The notes beneath the pieces are model-generated. The model worked only from the letters and a program-made list of their open reading frames with translations. It searched no databases and had not been told where the DNA came from. 20,435 bases of DNA from Euryarchaeota archaeon UBA36. Its GTDB lineage: Archaea > Thermoplasmatota > Poseidoniia > Poseidoniales > Thalassarchaeaceae. The DNA lies in assembly GCA_002496485.1 (NCBI GenBank), contig DAJW01000057.1, positions 1 through 20,435 on the forward strand, in the 5' to 3' direction. The position numbers were made by a program, and so were the translations under genes. Within the stretch, counting starts at the first letter, position 1; each line of letters opens with the position of its first letter. Below are positions 8,180 to 15,342 of this stretch, piece by piece.

Positions 8180-10867
8180 TTATTTTTTAGCTAAATTCCT
8201 TACAACTGTCTGTAATATCCCACCATTCTTGTAATATTCAACTTCAACGGGGGTTTCTAGTCTCACAACTGCATTAAAGTTAATCTCTGAGCCATCATCC
8301 CTTCTAGCGACTATCGGAATTTCGGAAAATGGCTTCAAATCTGCATTAACGGGGATATCAAAAAATTCTGTTCCATCTAAACCTATAGAATCAGAATTTT
8401 CCCCTTTTTTGAATGAAAGTGGCAAAACCCCCATTCCTACTAGATTAGAACGATGGATGCGCTCATATGAGACGGCAATTACAGCCTTGACTCCTAACAG
8501 AAGAGTGCCCTTTGCTGCCCAGTCTCTACTACTTCCTGTACCATACTGAGATCCTGCAATTACAATTAATGGAGTTTGTTCTGAGAGATATCTATTGCTG
8601 GCTTCGTAAACAGTAATCACATCTCCGCTCGGAAAATGTGTTGTAAAACCGCCTTCGGTTTCAGGGGCTACTAAATTTCGTATTCTGACATTGGCAAAAG
8701 TTCCTCTTACCATTACCTCATGATTTCCTCGTCTGCTCCCAAATGAATTGAAATTTCTAATCTCTACACCTTTTTCTATGAGATATTGTCCTGCGGGTCC
8801 GTTAGCAGGAAATGCACCTGCGGGACTAATATGATCTGTGGTAACAGAATCTCCGAATTTCATAAGTACCCTAGCATTTGTTATATCATTAATTTCTGAT
8901 GGATCTGCCCTAATATCATCAAAAAAAGTAGGTTGCCTTACATATGTTGAAGCTGGATCCCATTTGAATAAATCTCCTTTGACACTATCTATTGAATTCC
9001 ATCTAGGTTCCTCTAAAATATCAGAATATCTATCTTTGTACATTTCAGGATTTATTGCAGAATTTATACAAGATTGAATTTCTTGTTCGCTTGGCCAAAT
9101 ATCCTCTAACATCACAGACTCTCCAGATTCAGTAAACCCAAGTGGATCAGTTCTAAAGTCTATATTCAGAGTGCCTGCCAATGCATACGCGACTACTAAA
9201 GGTGGACTAGCTAGATAGTTGGCCTTTATCTTTTGATGTATTCTTCCTTCGAAATTTCTATTTCCGGATAAGACGCTTCCAACTATCAAATTTCCCTGAT
9301 CTATAGCAAACTCGATATCTTCATCTAAAGGTCCTGAGTTACCGATGCAAGTAGTACATCCGTATCCAACTACATTGAAGCCTAATTCAGATAGTGGTTC
9401 TGAGAGTCCTGCTGCTTGGAAGTATTCTGTAACTACTCTGCTACCTGGTGCTAGGCTTGGCTTAACCCATGGCTTAATTTTAAGCCCTTTATCTAATGCT
9501 TTTTGCGCTAGTAATCCTGCTCCCATCATCACACTTGGATTACTGGTGTTGGTACAACTGGTGATTGCGGCGATAACAATATCTCCATGCTTTAATCTAG
9601 ATTTTCTTTCTGGAAGATCTACCGAATTTGAACTATGTTCATCAGCAATTCCATGTCCTTGATGTCCTAGGGGAGAGGTTAGTGATTTTATCCAGTGAGA
9701 TTTCATATTATCTAGTTCGACTCTATCTTGTGGCCTTTTTGGTCCGGCCAGAGAAGGTTTTACTGAATTCAAATCCAAATTTAGAGTAGATGTAAACTCG
9801 GGATTTTTCGAGAATTCATCGTGAAATAATGACTGTGCAGCTAAGTAAGATTTAACATTCTGTATATGGCTATCTTCACGACCAGACAGTCGAAGGTAAT
9901 CTAGAGTAATCTGATCGACAGGGAAGAAGCCGCATGTTGCACCGTATTCTGGGGCCATATTAGCAATTGTAGCGCGATCTGGAAGGCTAATGTTCTTCAT
10001 TCCTGAGCCGTAGAATTCTACAAATTTACCTACACAACCATGTTTTCTTAGCATCTCAACAATTGTCAAAGTCATATCGGTGGCCGTTACTCCTGGGGGT
10101 AATGATCCAGTTAACTCAAAACCGACAACTTCCGGAAGTAGCATGTAGATTGGTTGACCTAACATTACAGCTTCAGCTTCAATTCCACCTACTCCCCATC
10201 CTAGCACTCCCAGTCCATTAATCATGGTAGTATGTGAATCTGTACCTACTAGACTATCTGGCAACCAAACTCCATCTTCTTCCCTAGCTACACTTGCAAT
10301 CCATTCCAAATTTACTTGGTGTACTATTCCTCGGCCAGGTGGAACTGCACGGAAATTATCTAGGTTTTCTTGACCCCATTTTAGGAATTTATACCGTTCC
10401 ATATTTCTCTGATATTCAATTTCAAGATTTCTTTCCCTAGCATCTGGAAAAAGTCCAGAAACATCTACTTGGATGGAATGATCTATTACTAAATCTACAG
10501 GAACTTGCGGGTTAACTAATTTTGGGTTACCGCCTAACTTAATCATTGCGTCCCTCAATGCAGCGATATCCACTACTGCAGGAACTCCTGTAAAATCTTG
10601 TAGAATTACCCTTGAAGGCATAAATGGAATTTCTGCCGGTATTTGAGTAGGTGACCAAGCCGCGATACGTTTTACGTCTTCTTCGGTAATCAGAAACCCG
10701 TCAAACTTTCTCAGGGCGGCCTCTAGAAGTATTCGGATAGTGTAGGGGAGATTTTCTAATTTGCATAAACCAGCTTTTTCTAAGGAGTGAAGGTTCGAAA
10801 AATTACCTTTAGACCCATCTGATAGAGTAAAAGTGTCTGATGATTCAAACAAATCTATACCTCCCAT
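8180..10867 (-). CDS. acnA: Aconitate hydratase A (AcnA/IRP1 type)
   Basis: Interconverts citrate and isocitrate through cis-aconitate in the cytoplasmic TCA cycle. At 895 residues it has the full AcnA/IRP1 length. The [4Fe-4S] ligands are visible: C438 in TSCTNTSNP, and C504 and C507 in YGCTTCIGN, almost the numbering of human IRP1 (437, 503, 506). Other family signatures are DSHTTMINGLGVLGWGVGG from residue 210, FGDSVTTDHISPAG at 671, and the swivel-domain substrate loop AGSQYGTGSSRDWAAKG at 771, containing S780 and R781. Nothing is truncated. The ATG at 10867 follows the cyclophilin gene by 39 nt on the same strand, and the 150-aa gene follows after 12 nt, suggesting one operon. There is no obvious Shine-Dalgarno site at its own start. 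It sits divergent from korAB, another TCA step. The equal length and motif spacing favour AcnA over AcnB or the two-subunit isopropylmalate isomerase. Confidence 0.97.
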   Translation of the reverse strand: MGGIDLFESSDTFTLSDGSKGNFSNLHSLEKAGLCKLENLPYTIRILLEAALRKFDGFLITEEDVKRIAAWSPTQIPAEIPFMPSRVILQDFTGVPAVVDIAALRDAMIKLGGNPKLVNPQVPVDLVIDHSIQVDVSGLFPDARERNLEIEYQRNMERYKFLKWGQENLDNFRAVPPGRGIVHQVNLEWIASVAREEDGVWLPDSLVGTDSHTTMINGLGVLGWGVGGIEAEAVMLGQPIYMLLPEVVGFELTGSLPPGVTATDMTLTIVEMLRKHGCVGKFVEFYGSGMKNISLPDRATIANMAPEYGATCGFFPVDQITLDYLRLSGREDSHIQNVKSYLAAQSLFHDEFSKNPEFTSTLNLDLNSVKPSLAGPKRPQDRVELDNMKSHWIKSLTSPLGHQGHGIADEHSSNSVDLPERKSRLKHGDIVIAAITSCTNTSNPSVMMGAGLLAQKALDKGLKIKPWVKPSLAPGSRVVTEYFQAAGLSEPLSELGFNVVGYGCTTCIGNSGPLDEDIEFAIDQGNLIVGSVLSGNRNFEGRIHQKIKANYLASPPLVVAYALAGTLNIDFRTDPLGFTESGESVMLEDIWPSEQEIQSCINSAINPEMYKDRYSDILEEPRWNSIDSVKGDLFKWDPASTYVRQPTFFDDIRADPSEINDITNARVLMKFGDSVTTDHISPAGAFPANGPAGQYLIEKGVEIRNFNSFGSRRGNHEVMVRGTFANVRIRNLVAPETEGGFTTHFPSGDVITVYEASNRYLSEQTPLIVIAGSQYGTGSSRDWAAKGTLLLGVKAVIAVSYERIHRSNLVGMGVLPLSFKKGENSDSIGLDGTEFFDIPVNADLKPFSEIPIVARRDDGSEINFNAVVRLETPVEVEYYKNGGILQTVVRNLAKK

Positions 10868-10906
10868 ATGTAGTTTCCAACAGGGGGTAATCCTTGAACA
10901 TCTCGC

Positions 10907-12010
10907 TTAATTATTTACCATTGTAGCTGACTTAACTTGTACTGGATAAGTAGACAATTTATTATTATCTGTACAGGTTTCCTGATTTAATCCACATCCG
11001 ACTTGGGAGATAGCATCGATTACAGCTATTCCAGTTGTTTCAGTACCGTCTATCTCACCTTTGTATGCTTTGCCAAAAGCTGTATATTGTCCATCTAATT
11101 GAGTTGCCCCGTCAGAATCTACTAAGTAGAACTGAGATCCTGCAGAATCAACACTTTGACTATTTCGAGCAGCTGCTATAACGCCTGGTTCATGTGATTG
11201 GCCGAATTCTTCTGGAATAATCCAATTAGTCATATCATTTTCACAAATATTAGATTCAGAAAATCCAGCATTTGCGCAATAACCGAAAAATTCTCCTGCA
11301 TGCCCGCCAGTTCCATCTCCATTTTCAAAATCTCCGCCCTGAATCATGAAACCATCAACTATTCTATGGAAAATTGTTCCGTCATATCTTTGAGCATCGA
11401 CATTAGCTCTGAATGATTGCGAATGCATAGGTGTCTCGTTATACAATTCTATCCAAATTTTACCATCATGATTAATTCCATCTATATCTGTCCAACTTAC
11501 TTCCATTAAAACGTCGCCAGAAGTCAATTCCGATTCAATTTCGTCATTAAATGAATCGGAAATAAATTTGAACGAAACTAGAGCTAGCATTAATCCGGTC
11601 ATCATTACAATTAATCCTAATGGAGTTGGATTACCTTCATCGAATAGCTGGAATCCAGCACCGAGAGAAATTGCTTTTTCGTCCATCAGAGATGCTAGTT
11701 TATTCATTTTTCTTCTTGTTTCTTTATTCTTTGGATCAAATCTTAGAGCTTCTCTATAGTTTTTGTGTGCTTTCTGCCAATGTTTTTTCTGATTGCTGAA
11801 ATCGATTTTTCCAAGTTCGGTTCCTGCATCTGCAGCGTATCTTCTTGTTCTAGCTCTTTGGGCTTCATTTTCTGTTAACTTCCAAGCATTTCTTAGAATT
11901 TCTAAGGCCTTCTCGGGTTCGTTTGTATCGGTAAGTTTGATTGCCTCATCCCATGAACTTTGTAGATCTTCAGGTATAGGCATCGAGCCGGGGAATACGC
12001 CATCATTCAA
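10907..12010 (-). CDS. Membrane-anchored cyclophilin-type peptidyl-prolyl isomerase with TPR-like N-terminus
   Basis: Predicted to catalyse cis-trans isomerisation of X-Pro bonds, outside the membrane. Numbering is from the TTG at 12010. Residues 15-110 are a TPR-like helical region (YREALRFDPKNKETRRKMN near 85). One membrane segment spans about 129-150. The cyclophilin domain fills about 165-365: FHRI (R216), FMIQGGD (F221, M222, Q224), GSQFYL (Q293, F294) and LDGQYTAFG (L305, Y309). These match the CypA catalytic set, except that the CypA Trp121 position is Gln304 and the His126 position is Tyr309, as in many prokaryotic cyclophilins. An insert between about 228 and 268, with C244 and C256, plus C339 and C346, could form disulfides if the domain is external. 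The start is TTG at 12010 or ATG at 11983; a TATA-like box 22-31 nt above the TTG fits either. First gene of the aconitase block. Confidence 0.93.
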   Translation of the reverse strand: MNDGVFPGSMPIPEDLQSSWDEAIKLTDTNEPEKALEILRNAWKLTENEAQRARTRRYAADAGTELGKIDFSNQKKHWQKAHKNYREALRFDPKNKETRRKMNKLASLMDEKAISLGAGFQLFDEGNPTPLGLIVMMTGLMLALVSFKFISDSFNDEIESELTSGDVLMEVSWTDIDGINHDGKIWIELYNETPMHSQSFRANVDAQRYDGTIFHRIVDGFMIQGGDFENGDGTGGHAGEFFGYCANAGFSESNICENDMTNWIIPEEFGQSHEPGVIAAARNSQSVDSAGSQFYLVDSDGATQLDGQYTAFGKAYKGEIDGTETTGIAVIDAISQVGCGLNQETCTDNNKLSTYPVQVKSATMVNN

Positions 12011-12031
12011 AATAGCAGCGATTGTAAAGAG

Positions 12032-12041
12032 TAAAAAATAA
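12032..12041 (-). promoter_or_regulatory. Putative TATA-like box of the cyclophilin-acnA operon
   Basis: On the minus strand this reads TTATTTTTTA, ending 22 nt upstream of the TTG at 12010. It lies in the 112-nt divergent region shared with korA, which shows no other strong A/T box facing this way. If used, the message would be leaderless from the TTG, or would carry a leader of about 27 nt to the ATG at 11983. Confidence 0.35.
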
Positions 12042-12122
12042 TTCGGATTTTCTGATGGTAATACATAAGACCTGATGTCATTCCGATATGACTGTAGCCA
12101 GTGCGGATAAGGCTATGAGGCA

Positions 12123-13910
12123 ATGAAAATAATGGGAAAAAAAATCAATGATTTCATAGTTAATGTTGCCACAGCGAATGGAACTGGTTCGCAGTCTTCA
12201 AATCTAATAATTTTACATTCATTATTTGAGATGGGTGTACCGGTCAGTGGAAAAAATTTGTTTCCTAGCAATATTTCTGGTCTTCCTACTTGGTTCATTA
12301 TCAGAGCGAGTGAAGAGGGATATCAAGCACCTGGAGATAAAACCGATATTCAAATTATCATGAATAAAGACACATGGATAAGTGATTTAGAAAAATTGGA
12401 AGAGGGATCAATCGTAGTCTATAACGAAGATGTCAAGATGCCAGTAGATAGAGAAGATTGTATTTTGTTAGGAATGCCAATGACAAAAATGGCTAGAAAA
12501 ATCAATGCAAAGCTAGGGAAGATGATTGCAAATATGTACTATGTTGGGGCACTTGCCCATCTATTAGGAATTGAAGATTGGGCATTGAATAAAGCATTAG
12601 AAAGTCAATTCAAAGGTAAGGAAAAGGCAATTCAACTTAATTTACAGGCAATTAATGAAGGTAAAGAATATGCAGAACAAAATTGGGATTTTGAATGCCA
12701 ATATAGTTCAGAACAAAGAGAAAAGAATCCTGATACATTCCTAGTGGAAGGGAATGAAGCGATTGCGCTTGGGGCTATCTACGGTGGAATTTCTATGCTT
12801 TCTTGGTATCCAATTACTCCATCTTCATCGGTAGCAGAATCTATCATTAAATGGCTACCTGATCTAAGAATGAATGAAGATGGTCTGACCTGCGCAGTTA
12901 TTCAAGCCGAGGATGAATTGGCTGCAGCGGGAATGGTTCTTGGTTCCGGATGGGCAGGTGGCAGAGGAATGACCTGTACGAGTGGACCTGGTATATCATT
13001 GATGTCTGAGTTCATAGGACTGTTCTACTTTTCAGAAGTTCCTGGAGTAATTTGGGATGTAAACAGAGTAGGACCTTCAACTGGTTTACCGACGAGAACT
13101 CAACAAGGAGATTTATCGATGCTTTATGAGGCTAGTCACGGAGACACACAGCACATAGTTCTGATTCCAGGAACGGTCGATGAGTGTTTCGAATTCGGGT
13201 GGAAAGCATTTGATATAGCCGAGAGATTTCAGACAATAGTTTTCGGATTTTCGGATTTAGATTTAGGAATGAATAGATGGGTTACAGATGGATTCAAGTA
13301 TCCAGATTTGCCAATGGATAGAGGTAAAATCATCAGAACTCAAGAAGAATTAGATGCAATTCCTAATTATGGAAGATATAGAGATGTAGATGGAGATGGA
13401 ATTGCATATAGAACATTACCGGGCAGTGGAATCGATCCAATCCTGTACAGAGGAACTGGGCATGATGAGGATGGAATATACTCTGAAGATCCAGAGGTTT
13501 ATCACTCTACCATGGAAAGACTTAGGAGAAAGATAGATGGTTCTAGGCCATTTTTACCGAGTCCAGTAATTAGAGAAGAATCGGAAAAGGATATTGGAGT
13601 AATTTTTTACGGATCTATGGAAAATACAATTGTGGAGATAGATGATATTTTAGAAAAAACCGGACTTTCCGTAAGTACCTGTAGGGTTAGAGCATTACCC
13701 TTGCACAGTGAAATAGAAGATTTTGTAAGGCAACATAAAAAAACGATAGTCCTGGAAATAAACAGAGATGGACAATTATTTGGTATTATCAGAAAAGAGT
13801 TTCCGGTAGATTTGATAACTAAGATATATAGTGTTTCTTTCAGCGACGGGATGCCACCAAGAGCAAAAGTATATGCAGAAAAAATATTGAAAATTATTAA
13901 TGGTGATTAA
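12123..13910 (+). CDS. korA: 2-oxoacid (probably 2-oxoglutarate):ferredoxin oxidoreductase, fused gamma-alpha subunit
   Basis: With KorB this forms the cytoplasmic enzyme that oxidatively decarboxylates a 2-oxoacid to the acyl-CoA and reduces ferredoxin. At 595 residues it is a gamma-alpha fusion, as in Sulfolobus and haloarchaea. Residues 10-185 are the gamma domain (NVATANGTGSQSSNLIILHS). From about 205 comes the alpha domain, with the YPITPSS motif at 229-235 and GLPTRTQQGD around 321-330, whose Arg325 corresponds to the substrate-binding Arg of the Sulfolobus enzyme. A transketolase-C-like domain ends the chain. The ATG at 12123 has GAGG only 2 nt away; an in-frame ATG at 12132 has the same GAGG 11 nt away, so the start is uncertain by three codons. 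korB follows directly. 2-oxoglutarate is favoured by the nearby aconitase, but broad substrate range, including pyruvate, is known in this family. Confidence 0.93.
   Translation: MKIMGKKINDFIVNVATANGTGSQSSNLIILHSLFEMGVPVSGKNLFPSNISGLPTWFIIRASEEGYQAPGDKTDIQIIMNKDTWISDLEKLEEGSIVVYNEDVKMPVDREDCILLGMPMTKMARKINAKLGKMIANMYYVGALAHLLGIEDWALNKALESQFKGKEKAIQLNLQAINEGKEYAEQNWDFECQYSSEQREKNPDTFLVEGNEAIALGAIYGGISMLSWYPITPSSSVAESIIKWLPDLRMNEDGLTCAVIQAEDELAAAGMVLGSGWAGGRGMTCTSGPGISLMSEFIGLFYFSEVPGVIWDVNRVGPSTGLPTRTQQGDLSMLYEASHGDTQHIVLIPGTVDECFEFGWKAFDIAERFQTIVFGFSDLDLGMNRWVTDGFKYPDLPMDRGKIIRTQEELDAIPNYGRYRDVDGDGIAYRTLPGSGIDPILYRGTGHDEDGIYSEDPEVYHSTMERLRRKIDGSRPFLPSPVIREESEKDIGVIFYGSMENTIVEIDDILEKTGLSVSTCRVRALPLHSEIEDFVRQHKKTIVLEINRDGQLFGIIRKEFPVDLITKIYSVSFSDGMPPRAKVYAEKILKIINGD
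13902..13907 (+). promoter_or_regulatory. Shine-Dalgarno site deciding the korB start
   Basis: GGTGAT lies inside the last codons of korA, 4 nt before the ATG at 13912. This favours 13912 over the in-frame ATG at 13900, which would overlap korA by 11 nt and has no such site. Confidence 0.6.
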
Positions 13911-13911
13911 A

Positions 13912-14934
13912 ATGGTTAGACTAAATGTACTAGAGATGGAAAAGTCTGAATATACTGGTGGTAAGTCCTCTCTTTGTCCAGGATGCGGACATGATCAAAT
14001 TTCTAATAATATCATTCAAGCTGCATGGGAAAATGGAATTCATCCAGAGAAAATAGCAAAAATGAGTGGAATAGGATGCTCTTCAAAAACTCCGGCATAT
14101 TTCCTAGGAAAGAGTCATGGATTCAATACAGTACATGGTAGGATGCCGTCTGTTACTACTGGGGCAAATATGGTGAACAAGGACTTGTGTTTTTTGGCTG
14201 TTTCAGGTGATGGAGATACTGCTAGCATTGGAGTAGGACAATTCATTCACGCGATTAGAAGAAATCTAGATATGGTATATATCGTAGAAAATAATGGTGT
14301 TTATGGCCTAACTAAAGGACAATACAGTGCTACCGTAGAAAGGGGTTCAAAAAAGAAAAAGGGAGCAATAAATCATCAGGCTCCAATTGATCTTTGTGCA
14401 ATGGCAATAAATCTAGGATGTAGTTTTGTAGCAAGATCATTCTCGGGAAGTAAAAAACAACTGACTGCTTTGATAAAGGCTGCTATGAGCCATAGGGGAA
14501 TGGCATTTATTGATGTAATCTCGCCTTGCGTCACATTTGCAAATAACGACGAATCATATAAGTCCTACAATTATGTTAAAGCAAACGATGAGGTATTACA
14601 TATATTGGATTATATTCCTCATTTCTCTCCTCTAGAAGAAGTCGATGTCCCAGAGGGAGAATTTCGTGAAGTAAGTTTGTTCGATGGATCAACGCTAAGA
14701 CTAGAAACATTGGCTGCTGACCACGACTACACGAATGTAGTTTCAGCTCTTAGTGCCATTCATGAAGCTGAACAATCCGATAGGCACGTTACTGGATTAC
14801 TATATTATGATTCAGAGGTTCCTACTGCAACTGATACTCTAGAATTGTGTGAAACTCCTTTGGTTGAGTTATCGGATGAAATATTGAGACCCAGTTCAGA
14901 AAGTCTGACTAAGGTTAACTCATCCTTCAGGTAA
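13912..14934 (+). CDS. korB: 2-oxoacid:ferredoxin oxidoreductase, beta subunit
   Basis: The beta subunit binds thiamine pyrophosphate and the single [4Fe-4S] cluster of the KorAB complex. With the ATG at 13912 it is 340 residues. The cluster ligands are C22 and C25 (LCPGCGH), C56 (GIGCSS) and C206 (ISPCVTF), with spacing like the Sulfolobus enzyme. The TPP/Mg site is GDGDTASIG at 99-107, with N127 and N128 in VENNGVYGLTKGQ. HGRMPSVTTGANM at 75-87 is also typical. It starts 1 nt after the korA stop and should be co-translated. No separate ferredoxin-like delta subunit is encoded nearby, as expected for the two-subunit archaeal type. An alternative ATG lies at 13900. No terminator hairpin is visible after the stop; the tRNA begins 56 nt later. 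Confidence 0.94.
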   Translation: MVRLNVLEMEKSEYTGGKSSLCPGCGHDQISNNIIQAAWENGIHPEKIAKMSGIGCSSKTPAYFLGKSHGFNTVHGRMPSVTTGANMVNKDLCFLAVSGDGDTASIGVGQFIHAIRRNLDMVYIVENNGVYGLTKGQYSATVERGSKKKKGAINHQAPIDLCAMAINLGCSFVARSFSGSKKQLTALIKAAMSHRGMAFIDVISPCVTFANNDESYKSYNYVKANDEVLHILDYIPHFSPLEEVDVPEGEFREVSLFDGSTLRLETLAADHDYTNVVSALSAIHEAEQSDRHVTGLLYYDSEVPTATDTLELCETPLVELSDEILRPSSESLTKVNSSFR

Positions 14935-14960
14935 TAAATTGTATATGAATTCGTTTTCTT

Positions 14961-14970
14961 GAAATATTCA
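14961..14970 (+). promoter_or_regulatory. Putative TATA-like box of tRNA-Gln
   Basis: GAAATATTCA lies 21-30 nt before the mature 5' end of the tRNA, the usual place for an archaeal box A. It is the core of a 15-nt inverted repeat, CTTGAA-ATA-TTCAAG (14958-14972), whose symmetry may simply follow from the self-complementary A/T core. Confidence 0.4.
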
Positions 14971-14990
14971 AGCCTTGTCCGTCAAACATT

Positions 14991-15066
14991 AGTCCCTTAG
15001 TGTAGCGGTCCATCATATGGCACTCTGGATGCCATGACCCTGGTTCGAATCCGGGAGGGACTACCA
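14991..15066 (+). tRNA. tRNA-Gln (anticodon CTG), with encoded CCA
   Basis: The full cloverleaf folds by hand. The acceptor AGTCCCT (14991-14997) pairs with AGGGACT (15056-15062) over 7 bp. The D stem is a weak GTG/CAT with one G-T pair and a GG in the loop. The anticodon stem TGGCA/TGCCA encloses CTCTGGA, giving anticodon CTG (15025-15027), read after T33 and decoding CAG. A 4-nt variable loop is followed by T stem CCTGG/CCGGG around TTCGAAT. Discriminator A63 is followed by a genomically encoded CCA. No intron is present. An A1-U72 first pair is typical of archaeal tRNA-Gln, which is charged through Glu-tRNA and the GatDE amidotransferase. The tRNA stands alone between korB and the micro-ORF. 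Confidence 0.95.
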
Positions 15067-15089
15067 GAAAAATACATCATCTTGAATAA

Positions 15090-15269
15090 TTAGATTGATT
15101 GATACAAAAATTGTGAAACCCAACTAACCATAATCACAATCATAAACCATCCAAGTGCCAATCTTGCAATTCGTGATTTTTCTTTTTTGGGTGGAAATGG
15201 ATCTATGCCAGCTTCCAAAGCCTGCGCTATAATTTCCAATTCTTCTTCGATAGTTTGGGGGGGCTCCAC
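15090..15269 (-). CDS. Small single-pass membrane protein (59 aa micro-ORF)
   Basis: This is a short frame that a 60-residue cutoff would miss. It starts with GTG at 15269 and ends in TAA at 15090. The protein begins VEPPQTIEEELEIIAQALEA, an acidic amphipathic helix, then a short proline/lysine linker (DPFPPKKEK), then a membrane helix at about residues 34-55 (ARLALGWFMIVIMVSWVSQF). Basic residues before the helix put the N-terminus in the cytoplasm. There is no in-frame ATG upstream before a TGA. AATTTGAATA, a TATA-like box, lies 22-31 nt before the GTG, so the mRNA may be leaderless. It is divergent from the Nudix-MBL gene and convergent with the tRNA. Family unknown. The protein-like composition and promoter placement argue against chance, but conservation is untested. 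Confidence 0.6.
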   Translation of the reverse strand: MEPPQTIEEELEIIAQALEAGIDPFPPKKEKSRIARLALGWFMIVIMVSWVSQFLYQSI

Positions 15270-15290
15270 ATGTTGTGTAAATTGTATGTT

Positions 15291-15321
15291 TATTCAAATT
15301 TGTTGATAGGGAATTTGAAAA
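15291..15321. promoter_or_regulatory. Symmetric divergent promoter: inverted TATA-like boxes
   Basis: The 73-nt gap between the micro-ORF start (15269) and the Nudix-MBL ATG (15343) contains a perfect 8-bp inverted repeat, TTCAAATT (15293-15300) and AATTTGAA (15312-15319), around an 11-nt spacer. Read toward each gene the arms are AATTTGAATA and AATTTGAAAA, each 22-31 nt before its start codon. The centre, 15306, is the exact midpoint of the two starts. It may be two facing TATA boxes or also a regulator site. Confidence 0.5.
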
Positions 15322-15342
15322 TGTGTATTCCTTCGAGTGTGT

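Noticed and set aside
7776..8234. A 152-residue plus-strand frame opposite the 150-aa gene
   Set aside because: It is Ser/Pro-rich shadow text mirroring the minus-strand codons; the minus frame has an ideal Shine-Dalgarno site and operon context.
13900..13911. korB start at the ATG overlapping korA
   Set aside because: The ATG at 13912 has GGTGAT 4 nt upstream; the upstream ATG adds only MVIK and has no ribosome site.
14958..14972. Inverted repeat CTTGAA-ATA-TTCAAG as a terminator after korB
   Set aside because: A 3-nt loop with A/T-rich arms and no T-run makes a poor terminator; its position 21-30 nt before the tRNA fits a TATA box better.
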